Counted from the first letter of the stretch, positions 15,689 to 26,044 are shown. The stretch: 64,000 bases of DNA from Bifidobacterium reuteri DSM 23975 (GCF_000741695.1 NZ_JGZK01000001.1:124001-188000), one strand, 5' to 3'. The notes: a model not told the origin generated them from the letters alone. Numbers and translations are program-made.

Positions 15689-16993
15689 ATGGATACGAAT
15701 ACTTTGCTCGCCATTGTTGGCGTGATTGTGGTGGCGGTCGTACTGATCGCCCTGAGCATCTGGCTGTCCAAGTCCCGCAAACGTGACCTCGATCGCGCGA
15801 TGGGTCAGCAAGCCCCGGATGACAAGCGGACCCGTGACGCCAAGGCCGCGGCGGATGCTCGTTTGGCTGCTGAAGCGGAGGCCGAGGCTGCGGCATCCGC
15901 GCAGTCCGGCCGGGAACCGGCGTCTCGCGCCCCCGGTGTGGATGATGGATCCGCTGCGTCTGCCGGTGCTGCTGCCTCAGAGGTCACCGCGGAATCCGCG
16001 ACTGCGACGCAACCTAAGCCCGCCGCGCACGCTTCCGCCCCAGTCGCACCTAAAACCGAATCCCCGGAATCCATCGGTTCCCGACTGACACGATTGAAGG
16101 CGAAGCTCGCCAAGTCCGACAACCCGTTCGGTAAGGCGCTGTTCAACATCCTGACCAAGGACAATCTGTCCGAATCCGACTGGGAGGACGTCGAGGACAC
16201 GCTGCTGCTGGCCGACGTTGGCGCGGACGCCTCCGCCCAGCTGGTCGACGATCTGCGTACGGACGCCCGTGTCAACGGCCGATCTGACCCGGAAGAGGTG
16301 CGTGCCACCCTCAAGGAGAAGCTGCTCGACCTGGTCGGTCGCGACACCGATCGTCGCCTGAACGCCGAAAAACCGGGCGCGGACAAGCCGTCCGTCATCA
16401 TCATGGTCGGCGTGAACGGCACTGGTAAGACCACCACCGCAGGCAAGCTGGCGCGTCTGTTCGTGGCGGAAGGCAAGAACGTGGTGCTCGGCGCGGCCGA
16501 CACCTTCCGCGCCGCCGCCGCCGACCAGCTCGAAACTTGGGGCGCCCGCGTGAACGTGCCGGTCGTCCGTTCGGACAAAGACGGTGCCGACCCCGCATCG
16601 GTGGCGTTCGAGGCTGCAGGCAAGGCCAAGGAATCCCAAGCGGACGTGCTCATCATCGATACTGCGGGCCGACTCCAGAACAAGGCCAATCTCATGGACG
16701 AGCTCGGCAAGATTAGGCGCGTCACCGAAAAGCAGCTGCCGGTCGCCGAAGTGCTGCTCGTGCTCGACGCCACCACCGGCCAGAACGGCATGGCCCAGGC
16801 CAAGGTGTTTGCCGAGGCCATCGGCATTACCGGCGTGGTGCTCTCCAAGCTGGACGGTTCGGCCAAGGGCGGCATCGTGATCTCCGTGCAGAAGGAGCTC
16901 GGCGTGCCGGTCAAGCTCGTCGGTCTCGGCGAAGGTCCGGACGACCTGGCACCGTTCGACCCGGAAGGCTTCGTGGACGGCATCCTCGCCTAG
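15689..16993 (+). CDS. ftsY: signal recognition particle receptor FtsY
   Basis: FtsY is the SRP receptor GTPase that delivers ribosomes making membrane proteins to the Sec translocon. The start at 15689 gives 434 residues beginning with a membrane anchor (LLAIVGVIVVAVVLIALSIWL), the usual actinobacterial form. A charged Ala/Glu-rich linker (30-135) leads into the NG domain with GVNGTGKTTTAGKLA (P-loop), DTFRAAA, DTAGR and SKLDGSAKGG. The TAG stop lies inside the left end (CTAGTGG) of a dispersed repeat, so that element abuts or supplies the stop. Confidence 0.94.
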   Translation: MDTNTLLAIVGVIVVAVVLIALSIWLSKSRKRDLDRAMGQQAPDDKRTRDAKAAADARLAAEAEAEAAASAQSGREPASRAPGVDDGSAASAGAAASEVTAESATATQPKPAAHASAPVAPKTESPESIGSRLTRLKAKLAKSDNPFGKALFNILTKDNLSESDWEDVEDTLLLADVGADASAQLVDDLRTDARVNGRSDPEEVRATLKEKLLDLVGRDTDRRLNAEKPGADKPSVIIMVGVNGTGKTTTAGKLARLFVAEGKNVVLGAADTFRAAAADQLETWGARVNVPVVRSDKDGADPASVAFEAAGKAKESQADVLIIDTAGRLQNKANLMDELGKIRRVTEKQLPVAEVLLVLDATTGQNGMAQAKVFAEAIGITGVVLSKLDGSAKGGIVISVQKELGVPVKLVGLGEGPDDLAPFDPEGFVDGILA

Positions 16994-17178
16994 TGGATCG
17001 TCTTCTTCGGGTCTCTCCCCCAGTCAGCTACGCTGACAGCCCCCTCATCAGAGGGGGCCATAGCCGTACGGACGCGCTGCGCGCGCGGTTTGCTGGCTCG
17101 TCTGTAGGCAACGTCCCGTCAGAGGGGGCGATAGCACGGCGCATGCCATTTGAACGATTACGAGAGACGCTGCCAGTG
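16990..17178. mobile_element. MITE-like dispersed repeat, copy D overlapping the ftsY stop
   Basis: The element starts CTAGTGG at 16990 and ends near 17178 with an eroded CGATTACGAGA ... CCAGTG. Both the CAGTCAGC/GCTGAC core and part of the CGTTGCC hairpin block are present. Its first bases include the ftsY TAG. Confidence 0.65.
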
Positions 17179-17239
17179 TGACTGACGGTCTTGCGTCCAC
17201 GTTGTGAACGCTCGGGAGCGGCATCCGATGACAAACCAA

Positions 17240-17276
17240 GCCCTGAATCATGTTCGTAACATGGTTCAGGGCCTTT
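17240..17276 (+). terminator. terminator downstream of ftsY
   Basis: GCCCTGAATCATGTT pairs with AACATGGTTCAGGGC around CGT, with one mismatch, followed by CTTTTC. Confidence 0.7.
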
Positions 17277-17502
17277 TCATACGCCTAGGAATAACGCCGA
17301 AATCCAGTCGCCGAGCATGGCGGAAACCCCCAGTCATGCTTAACAATCGCGTAACGTGCCGTAACGAAACCAAAATGCATCCGGCTTTTACTGACAAACT
17401 GTTAGCCCCCACAAGGGGGACGGCATGTAGTGGAATACAGACGCCGACCGTCCGGCTTGAAACCCGGCTCTCGACGCCATGAACAAAGAGAGGGAGGTAG
17501 AC

Positions 17503-19138
<1,636 letters not shown>

Positions 19139-19193
19139 TGAGGCGTCCGGGCTTCCGGTGGTATGCAGGAGTTCGGACTATCGATAAGACAAG

Positions 19194-19228
19194 GTCCCCG
19201 CACGTTGCGATTGTCGCCGTGCGGGGAC
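19194..19228 (+). terminator. hairpin after glnB
   Basis: GTCCCCGCACG at 19194-19204 pairs perfectly with CGTGCGGGGAC at 19218-19228. There is no T-run, so it may attenuate rather than stop transcription between glnB and glnD. Confidence 0.5.
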
Positions 19229-19288
19229 TGTCATATGTGGGTTGTTTCCCATACGGACATGGGGGTAACTCGTGGGTACTGCTGCAAC

Positions 19289-19360
19289 TGCGTTACAAGG
19301 GGCTGTTTAGCCTCTGCGGGAAGGTGTTCCGAAAAGCCTGAAACAGCCCCTCGTAACGCA
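19289..19360 (+). promoter_or_regulatory. long inverted repeat in the glnD leader
   Basis: Arms of 20 nt at 19289-19308 and 19341-19360 pair with a single mismatch around a 32-nt loop. It ends 31 nt before the glnD start. No ORF fills the loop. It is a candidate attenuator or regulator site for glnD. Confidence 0.5.
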
Positions 19361-19391
19361 GAAGTGCACATCTGAAGAAAGATCTGAGGCA

Positions 19392-21218
19392 ATGACTTCG
19401 GCAGTAGATGGTTTGAAGCAACGATTCATGGCGATGAGCCAGCCGGATGACGACGGTGTCTACCGGAATGGTCCGGCAAAGCGTGCAGCACGCACCGAAC
19501 TGGCCATGCAGTGCCTCACTCAACTATGGGATGAGGCGTGCACGGCCGTCTCGTTCACCGTGCCGGCGGCCGGCATCGGCTTCGCGGCGGTCGGTTCGCT
19601 GGCACGAGGCCAGATCGGCCCCAGCTCCGACCTGGATCTGGTCATCATCTACGAGCCGCGCGCCGTGAACGACCAGCAGCTCAACGAACTGGCCAACAAA
19701 CTCTGGTACCCGCTCTGGGACAGCGGCCTCGACCTTGACCATTCCATTCGTACCCGTACCCAGTGCGAGGAGGTCACCGACCATGACCTGCCGGCTGCGA
19801 TGGGATGGTTGGATGTCAAGCCCATCGCCGGCGACACCGAGCTTATCCGCACCACGGCTGCGTCCATCCTCGAGCGTTGGCGCAAGGCGGCACGCAAACG
19901 CCTGCCCGAACTGCTGGACTCCGCCAAATCACGCCTTGACGAGTTCGCAAGGCTGCAGTACGTCAACCAACCGGACATCAAGGAGGCGCGTGGCGGTCTG
20001 CGCGATTCGGTGCTGATCTCCGCCCTGGCCACATCATGGCTGGCCGATCGTCCGCACGGCAGCTATGACGAAGCCGTGGAGCGTCTGCTTGACGTGCGCG
20101 ACTGCATCCATCTGGTAGCCAACAAGGACACCAATCTGCTGCTCACCCCGTATCAGGCCAAGGTGGCCGCCATGCTCGGCCTTGCCGACCCGACATGGCC
20201 GGAAGACGAACGTGCCGCCTATTCGATTGACGATCTGCAGACGCTGCTCGCCCGGCTCGGTCGCCGCATCTCCTTTGCGCTGGATTCCACCGCATCCCGC
20301 GCCGAGCATTCGCTGACCCACGAGAAGCCTCGGTTCGCGTTCTTCCAGATGTTCTCCCAGCGTGCCGGCGGCAAACGCGAGGCCCCGCAGTTCGACATCG
20401 TGGCCCCCGGCATCGCCAAGCACGAAGGCGAATTGGTGCTCGCCCCCGGCGTCGAACCAGCCAAGGACGCCAAACTGGCGTTGCGCATGGCTGTGGCCTC
20501 GGGCGAATTCGGCCTGCCCATCAATCCGTCCACGCTGGTCAATCTCAAGAAATGTCCGATTCGTGACAACCAATGGGACGCTGAATCCCGTGAACTGTTC
20601 GTACGGCTGCTCGCCTGCGGGCCGGAGCTCATGAATGTGTGGGAAAGCATCGACTTCGTGGACATCCCGGGCCGATGGATGCCGGAATGGCTGGGCATCC
20701 GCAACCGTCCGTCCGCATCGGCCGCCCACCGGTACACCATCGACCGCCATATGGTCGAGGTCACCTCGCGCATCACGCGTGACACCCCGTCCGGCGGCCG
20801 TTACGATGACGAGCATTATCAGACGCTGCTGCTCGCCGCCATCACGCACGACATCGGCAAACGCGCGTTCGTGGCCGACCACGCGGCCGAAGGGGCCCGC
20901 CATGTTCCGGTGATCCTCAAACGTATGGGGTATGCGCAGAACATCATCGACTGGGCCACGATTCTGGTCCGCGAGCACCTGACGCTTTCCGAATACGCCA
21001 CCGGCAAGGACCCCAATGACCCCGCAACGGCGGCCGAACTGGCCGACCGCCTGCACCATGACAAGCTGCTGCTGGATATGCTCTTCGACCTGACCCGGGC
21101 TGATGGCTCATCCCTCGGTGCCACCGCCGGCGAGTCAATCACCAAGAAATACGGATGGTCCAAGTGGCGCGAGCAGATCGTGCACACCATGTACGCCTCC
21201 GTGCGCGCCGCCATGTAG
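19392..21218 (+). CDS. glnD: [protein-PII] uridylyltransferase-like protein, no ACT domains
   Basis: GlnD modifies PII with UMP (or AMP in some actinobacteria) when nitrogen is scarce and removes it when plentiful. The nucleotidyltransferase motif GSLARGQIGPSSDLDLV lies near residue 68, with Asp80 and Asp82 as metal ligands. The conserved KEARGGLRD block is at about 198. The HD hydrolase motif HDIGK is at residues 486-490. The protein has only 608 residues and ends shortly after the HD domain. Proteobacterial and mycobacterial GlnD run to about 800-890 and end in two ACT domains, which bind glutamine. Only 76 bp separate its stop from the next gene, so the ACT part is truly absent. Confidence 0.88.
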   Translation: MTSAVDGLKQRFMAMSQPDDDGVYRNGPAKRAARTELAMQCLTQLWDEACTAVSFTVPAAGIGFAAVGSLARGQIGPSSDLDLVIIYEPRAVNDQQLNELANKLWYPLWDSGLDLDHSIRTRTQCEEVTDHDLPAAMGWLDVKPIAGDTELIRTTAASILERWRKAARKRLPELLDSAKSRLDEFARLQYVNQPDIKEARGGLRDSVLISALATSWLADRPHGSYDEAVERLLDVRDCIHLVANKDTNLLLTPYQAKVAAMLGLADPTWPEDERAAYSIDDLQTLLARLGRRISFALDSTASRAEHSLTHEKPRFAFFQMFSQRAGGKREAPQFDIVAPGIAKHEGELVLAPGVEPAKDAKLALRMAVASGEFGLPINPSTLVNLKKCPIRDNQWDAESRELFVRLLACGPELMNVWESIDFVDIPGRWMPEWLGIRNRPSASAAHRYTIDRHMVEVTSRITRDTPSGGRYDDEHYQTLLLAAITHDIGKRAFVADHAAEGARHVPVILKRMGYAQNIIDWATILVREHLTLSEYATGKDPNDPATAAELADRLHHDKLLLDMLFDLTRADGSSLGATAGESITKKYGWSKWREQIVHTMYASVRAAM

Positions 21219-21225
21219 CAATCCG

Positions 21226-21292
21226 AGCCTCCTCTAGCGAGGGGATTCCCGGCGAGGCCGGATGGGGAGAGAAGACAGTCGTAATTGTTGTG
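21226..21292. repeat. short repeat related to the dispersed family
   Basis: The gap between glnD and the MATE gene carries CCTCCTCTAGCGAGGGG, then GGATGGGGAGAG and TCGTAATTG. These resemble the core and end of the MITE-like family but are diverged, and no terminal repeats are clear. Confidence 0.3.
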
Positions 21293-21294
21293 AC

Positions 21295-22668
21295 CTACCG
21301 CATCCACGCATCGCCTCGCACGCGCAGCCCATTGAACAGTACGCGCCCGCCCATCAGCACCACGTTGAACGCGGTCCACAACACAGCGGTGCGCAGCAGG
21401 TCGTTCGGCAGCTGCGGGGCCACACCGCCGGCCACCAGCGAGAGAACGGCGATGTACGCCAATGCCGTCAGCGTGCAGGTTCCCGCCAGATACCGATAAT
21501 CGCGTGCTCCGATGAGGATGCCGTCAATGGCCATCATCCAGCCCTGCAGTGGGAAGAAGACACCCATCGTGACCATGCCCACGGCCACCAGAATCTGGAT
21601 GTTCGCGGTGGGGGAGAAGAAGCGTCCGGCAAACAAGCCAATCGCGGCGAATCCCACGCCGATGACCGCCCCGACCATCAGTCCCGCACGGCCGGTTGCG
21701 CGGGTAAGCGTCCGGGCCTGGTTCCGGTCGCCGGCGCCCAACGCCATGGCCACCAACGTCTGACCGGCGATGCCCACCGAATCCAGCATGTTCATCGCGA
21801 AGTTCCATGAGGAATTCACGGCCTGGAAGCCTGCCAGCACCGCAGTGCCCATGCGGGCCGCGCAGGCGACCGTGGCCACCATCGCCGCGCGAATCGCCAG
21901 CGTACGGATGAACAACGGTAGTCCGTCGCCGCCGGCGGCCGCGATACCTTGCAATCGAGGCTGCAGGCTCGCCCCGTCCGCCCGAGCCCACAGGATGGCC
22001 GGCACCACCAGAAACAGTCCCATATACCATTGCGCAATCAACGTGGCCGCGCCCGAACCGGCGATGCCCCAACGGAACACGAACACGAAGAGCATATCGA
22101 GTGCGGTGTTCAGCACCGCGCCGCTCACCGCCGCGATCAGCGTGATGCGGACCTTCTGCAGTCCGCGGAAGATGCCGTTGGCGGCATACACCAGCAGCAT
22201 GCCCGGTGCGCCCAGGACTATCGCGCGCGTGTAGGTCGTGGCCTGCGTCAGCACATCGCCGCTGCCTCCAAGCGCCCGGCACAATGGCTCGGCAGCCGCA
22301 AACAGGCCGATCGACAGCACCGTGCCGATGCCCAATGCCAGCCACAGGCCGTCGATGCCCGCCTGCAGGCCCTCGCGCCGGCGTCCTGCGCCGAGCAGAT
22401 GAGCCACTTGCGCCGTGGTGGAGTAGGCAAGGAAGATGCACAGGCCCACGGCGGTCAGGATGATGGTGGAGCCGATGGACAGGCCGGCCAGCGCGGCGTC
22501 GCCGATATGCCCCACGATCGCCGTGTCGATGAGGATGAACGTGGGCTCGGCGATGAGCTGGCCGAAGGTGGGCAGCGCCAGCGCGAGAATCCGTCGGTTC
22601 GTCTCGCGGGAGGATGGGGATTGGTGATGCACGTCCGCTTGCATATCATGCTTGACTACGTTGCGCAA
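21295..22668 (-). CDS. MATE-family efflux transporter (DinF-like)
   Basis: A 457-residue multidrug and toxic compound extrusion transporter in the cytoplasmic membrane. It would export cationic compounds using a Na+ or H+ gradient. About twelve hydrophobic segments are seen, with the family patterns PTFGQLIAEPTFILIDTAIVGH at the N-terminus and ANGIFRGLQ in the first half. The strongest ribosome site (GAAGGAGG) points to a TTG start at 22668. An ATG at 22644 would give 449 residues. It is divergent from dnaB, and the DnaA-box-like array starts 24 bp upstream of its start, so it may share that control. Confidence 0.85.
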   Translation of the reverse strand: MRNVVKHDMQADVHHQSPSSRETNRRILALALPTFGQLIAEPTFILIDTAIVGHIGDAALAGLSIGSTIILTAVGLCIFLAYSTTAQVAHLLGAGRRREGLQAGIDGLWLALGIGTVLSIGLFAAAEPLCRALGGSGDVLTQATTYTRAIVLGAPGMLLVYAANGIFRGLQKVRITLIAAVSGAVLNTALDMLFVFVFRWGIAGSGAATLIAQWYMGLFLVVPAILWARADGASLQPRLQGIAAAGGDGLPLFIRTLAIRAAMVATVACAARMGTAVLAGFQAVNSSWNFAMNMLDSVGIAGQTLVAMALGAGDRNQARTLTRATGRAGLMVGAVIGVGFAAIGLFAGRFFSPTANIQILVAVGMVTMGVFFPLQGWMMAIDGILIGARDYRYLAGTCTLTALAYIAVLSLVAGGVAPQLPNDLLRTAVLWTAFNVVLMGGRVLFNGLRVRGDAWMR

Positions 22669-22691
22669 CCTGCCTCCTTCACGCCGAAAGG

Positions 22692-22795
22692 TTATCCCCA
22701 GACTATCCACCAAGTTATCCCCATTATGTGGATAACTCAGTGGATTATCCACCTAGTTATCCCCAAAATGTGGATAACTAATTTTTCTATCCACA
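22692..22795. promoter_or_regulatory. array of eight DnaA-box-like 9-mers
   Basis: Eight 9-mers close to TTATCCACA start at 22692, 22703, 22715, 22727, 22745, 22757, 22769 and 22787. Those at 22727 and 22769 are perfect boxes on the opposite strand; the others are TTATCCCCA (three), TTATCCACC, CTATCCACC and CTATCCACA. Spacing is 11-12 or 18 bp. The array lies between the MATE gene and dnaB, 156 bp before the dnaB start, in a locally A+T-rich patch. Confidence 0.8.
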
Positions 22796-22950
22796 TTTGT
22801 GCCCCGCGCGTGTCGCGGCGCTGACTTCAGGGTGAATTCCATATGAACGGCTCGCGTACGGAGTGCTTACGGCGAGCTGATGGTTCGACGACGATTCGAT
22901 GAACGGCTTGCTGACGGTTCATACACATCGAGCTCTTATACTTGGGGGCT

Positions 22951-24381
22951 ATGGCAGAAGGAAGTGAACGTTCGTATCAGGATGGGTACGGCGGCGACCG
23001 CGCGCGCGGTGGCCAGGGCCCGACTACATCGGGCGACCCGATTTTCGACCGTGTCCCTCCGCATGACGACGATGCGGAGATGGCGGTGCTCGGCGGCATG
23101 CTGATGAGCAAGGACGCCATCGGCGAAGTCTCGCAGACCATCGACGTCAACGATTTCTATCAGCCCAAGCATCAGACGATCTATACGGCGATCATCGACC
23201 TGTTCTCCGCCAGTCAGCCGGTGGACGTGGTGCTGGTGGCCAATCAGCTGCTGGCGGACGGCAATCTGGACAAGGTGGGCGGCGCCGATTACCTGCACAG
23301 TCTGGTGGCTTCGGTGCCCACCGCCGCCAACGCCATGTATTATGCGGAGATCGTCCATCAGCGGGCGATTCTGCGCAATGTGATCGCCGCCGGCACCAAG
23401 ATTGCGCAGCTGGGCTATTCCGCTGAGGGTTCGCAGGCCGAGGATGTGGTGAATCTCGCCCAATCCGAGGTCTATGAGATGTCGATGGGCAAGGTGCGGC
23501 AGGATTATTCCGCCATCGGCCCGGTGGTGCACGACGCCCTCGACCAGCTCGACAAGCTCCAGCAGGGTTTGGTGAACAAAGGTGTGCCGACCGGGTTCCG
23601 CGACATCGATGATGTGACGCAGGGCCTGCAGCCCGGACAGATGGTCGTCGTCGCGGGACGTCCTGCCATGGGCAAGTCCACGCTCGGCATCGATTTCGCG
23701 CGTGCCGCGTCGCTGCACCACAATATGACCACCATCGTGTTCAGTCTCGAGATGAGCAAGGTGGAGCTCGCCCAGCGCATCATCTCCGCCGAGACGAACA
23801 TCCCGATGGCCGCGCTGCGTCGCGCGGACGACATCACGCCCGAGCGCTGGAACACGCTGAACCAGTTCTGGACCAAGATGCAGAACGCGCCGCTGTTCAT
23901 CGACGACAGCCCGAACATGTCCCTGATGGAGATCCGTGCGAAGTGCCGCCGTCTCAAGCAGACCAATGACCTGAAGCTCGTGGTCATCGATTACCTGCAG
24001 CTCATGACCTCCGGCAAGGCCGTCGAATCCCGCCAACAGGAGGTCTCCGAGTTCTCCCGCGCGCTGAAGCTGCTCGCCAAGGAGCTGGAGGTGCCGGTGG
24101 TGGCCCTGTCCCAGCTGAACCGTGGTCCCGAAATGCGCAACGACAAGAAGCCGCAGCTGTCCGACCTGCGTGAATCCGGTTCCATCGAACAGGACGCCGA
24201 CGTGGTGTTCCTGGTGCACCGACCGGACTTCTATGATAAAGAGGACCGTCCGGGCGAGGCGGACATCATCATGGCCAAGCACCGTAATGGTCCGACCGAG
24301 ACCTTCCATCTCGCCTTCCTCGGCGCCACGTCCAAGTTCAAGGACATGCCGCAGGACTACAACGCCAACCAGGGGGTGTGA
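22951..24381 (+). CDS. dnaB: replicative DNA helicase
   Basis: DnaB is the hexameric 5'-3' helicase of the replication fork. The protein has 476 residues. The N-terminal domain (PPHDDDAEMAVLGGML near 30) is followed by the RecA-like domain with GRPAMGKST (Walker A), SLEMSKVELAQR, the LKLVVIDYLQLM Walker B segment and RESGSIEQDADVV. No intein interrupts it, although DnaB is a common intein host. The ATG at 22951 is preferred over an upstream TTG. murT-gatD lie downstream on the same strand. Confidence 0.96.
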   Translation: MAEGSERSYQDGYGGDRARGGQGPTTSGDPIFDRVPPHDDDAEMAVLGGMLMSKDAIGEVSQTIDVNDFYQPKHQTIYTAIIDLFSASQPVDVVLVANQLLADGNLDKVGGADYLHSLVASVPTAANAMYYAEIVHQRAILRNVIAAGTKIAQLGYSAEGSQAEDVVNLAQSEVYEMSMGKVRQDYSAIGPVVHDALDQLDKLQQGLVNKGVPTGFRDIDDVTQGLQPGQMVVVAGRPAMGKSTLGIDFARAASLHHNMTTIVFSLEMSKVELAQRIISAETNIPMAALRRADDITPERWNTLNQFWTKMQNAPLFIDDSPNMSLMEIRAKCRRLKQTNDLKLVVIDYLQLMTSGKAVESRQQEVSEFSRALKLLAKELEVPVVALSQLNRGPEMRNDKKPQLSDLRESGSIEQDADVVFLVHRPDFYDKEDRPGEADIIMAKHRNGPTETFHLAFLGATSKFKDMPQDYNANQGV

Positions 24382-24568
24382 TCATGCCGATGCCAAGCAT
24401 GAGCCGGATGCAGTGCCGAGTACTGCTTCTGATGCGCCGCAGCATGGTGTGCAAGGCAGTGCACAGCATGTTTCACGAGATGTTCCACACGCTGAACAGC
24501 ATGTTTCACATGCTGTTTCACATACTGTTGCGCATGATGGGACTTCTATCGGGGAACCGCAGGGGCAG
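24382..24568 (+). other. dnaB-murT spacer with GCATGTTTCAC repeats
   Basis: This 187-bp spacer contains ACAGCATGTTTCAC twice and related pieces. The murT frame is open through it, giving a His/Val/Ser-rich peptide, so murT could start upstream of 24569. I see no terminator, so dnaB and murT may be co-transcribed. Confidence 0.35.
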
Positions 24569-26044
24569 ATGAACTCGGATGAAGCGACTGTTCCGGACAA
24601 GGACGTGGCCGCCCACCCGGTGATTGGCCGTCGAGGCGCATCGCCTATGCCCCGCGCCCCGTGGTATGCGTTCGCCACGGTGCCGGTCGGCCGGTTCGTC
24701 CGATTCGCGTCCCGCGTCACCAAGCATGGCGGTTCGGCGCTTCCCGGAAGAATCGTGGAAAGCTTCGACCCCGGCTTCCTGACCCGTACTCTGGGCCAGC
24801 TGCCGCTGGGCGTGGTGCTGGTGTCCGGAACGAACGGCAAAACCACCACCACCCGTATGGTCGCCTCGATGCTCTCCGATCTGGGACTCAAAGTATTCAC
24901 CAATCCCACCGGCTCGAATTTCGTGCGCGGCGTGGTCTCCGCACTGCTCACCGAAGTGACGCTCGGCGGCAAGCTGGATGCCGACATCGCCGTGCTGGAA
25001 CTGGACGAGGCGTACGCGGTGCATTTCGTCAGGCAGGTCAAGCCGCGATACGCCCTGCTGCTCAACGTGATGCGTGACCAGCTCGACCGCTTTGGCGAAA
25101 TCGACACCACTGCCAGGTTGTTGAGCCGCGTGGCCGAAGCGACCACCGGCACGGTGGTGCTCAACCGTGAGGACCCGCGCATCGCCGCGCTCGCAGCCAA
25201 GGCTCCGGCCGGCACCTCGGTGCGTTACTTCGGCTTGGCGGACGGTCTCAAGCACTACTTCCCCTCCGACGACGACATGGCCACCACCGTCAGCGTGGAA
25301 GACGGCTCCACCTCCCGGCCCCCTCTGACAAAAGAACTGTCAGCGCAGCTGACTGGGGGAGAGAAGGACGCCGACGTGACGCTCGCCGCTGTGGGCGACC
25401 ATCAGGCCACCTTCCACATGGACGGGCGGGATTACGCCACCGCAGTCCGGCTCGAAGGCGTCTACAACCTGTACAACGCAGCCGCCGCGCTCGCCGTGGT
25501 GCGCGCGGTGATGCGCGATGCAGCAGCGGCGCGCAAAGCCTTGGCTGCGGCCAACGCCTGCTCGGTCAGCGCCGACGAGCTCATCGCCGCGGTCGCCCGC
25601 GTCACGCCGGCGTTCGGCCGCGGCGAGGTCATCGATGTCAACGGCTCGCCGGTCGAACTGCTGCTGGTCAAGAATCCGATGGGATTCCGCCTCTCGCTCG
25701 CCAGCTTCGACCCGTCGCATGCCGACACGATGATCGCCATCAACGACGAATACGCGGACGGTCGCGATATGAGCTGGCTGTGGGATGTGGACTTCACCTC
25801 ATTGCGCGCGTCCGGCGTCGCCATGGTTTCCGGCGTGCGCGCCTGGGACATGGCGCTGCGCCTCGGCTACGACCAGGTGCCGGTCGCCGCCACGGATCCC
25901 GACCTCGAACAGGCGGTCAGCGCATTCGTGACCGCCAACCCCGGTGTCCGCAAGCACATCTACTGCACGTACACCGCCATGCTCAAGACCCGTGCGATAT
26001 TGGGCCGCATCGCCGATGTACGCGACGCCGGCGTAGGCAAATAA
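24569..26044 (+). CDS. murT: lipid II isoglutaminyl synthase, MurT subunit
   Basis: MurT is the Mur-ligase-like subunit that, with GatD, amidates the D-Glu of lipid II to D-isoglutamine. Seen here: SGTNGKTTTTRMVAS (ATP-binding loop), the NPTGSNFVRG block, LELDEAYAV, LLNVMRDQLDRFGE, and the C-terminal DUF1727-type region with the MGFRLSLASFD and INDEYADGRDMSWLWDVDF segments. The start at 24569 gives 491 residues; the conserved part begins about residue 27. Residues about 250-266 (RPPLTKELSAQLTGGEK) are encoded by a fragment of the dispersed repeat. They fall where Firmicute MurT proteins carry a four-cysteine zinc ribbon, which is missing here. gatD follows 115 nt downstream. Confidence 0.9.
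   Translation: MNSDEATVPDKDVAAHPVIGRRGASPMPRAPWYAFATVPVGRFVRFASRVTKHGGSALPGRIVESFDPGFLTRTLGQLPLGVVLVSGTNGKTTTTRMVASMLSDLGLKVFTNPTGSNFVRGVVSALLTEVTLGGKLDADIAVLELDEAYAVHFVRQVKPRYALLLNVMRDQLDRFGEIDTTARLLSRVAEATTGTVVLNREDPRIAALAAKAPAGTSVRYFGLADGLKHYFPSDDDMATTVSVEDGSTSRPPLTKELSAQLTGGEKDADVTLAAVGDHQATFHMDGRDYATAVRLEGVYNLYNAAAALAVVRAVMRDAAAARKALAAANACSVSADELIAAVARVTPAFGRGEVIDVNGSPVELLLVKNPMGFRLSLASFDPSHADTMIAINDEYADGRDMSWLWDVDFTSLRASGVAMVSGVRAWDMALRLGYDQVPVAATDPDLEQAVSAFVTANPGVRKHIYCTYTAMLKTRAILGRIADVRDAGVGK
25317..25366 (+). repeat. dispersed-repeat fragment inside murT
   Basis: These 50 bp match the core of the intergenic repeat: CCCCCTCTGAC, then CTGTCAGCG and CTGACTGGGGGAGAG. They are read in frame and encode part of MurT. 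Terminal inverted repeats are absent, so only a core fragment remains. Confidence 0.75.

Noticed and set aside
15805..16983. 392-codon antisense frame over ftsY
   Set aside because: Ser-rich shadow frame; the GTPase motifs are on the plus strand.
22692..22795. Calling the DnaA-box array the chromosomal origin
   Set aside because: dnaA, dnaN and recF are not nearby and GC skew cannot be assessed from one window; kept as an array of boxes only.
23600..24200. Intein in dnaB
   Set aside because: The protein is 476 residues with uninterrupted Walker and DnaB motifs.
24378..24572. 64-codon Met/His-rich frame overlapping the end of dnaB
   Set aside because: It is a translation of the GCATGTTTCAC repeats in the spacer; the murT frame is the plausible one here.
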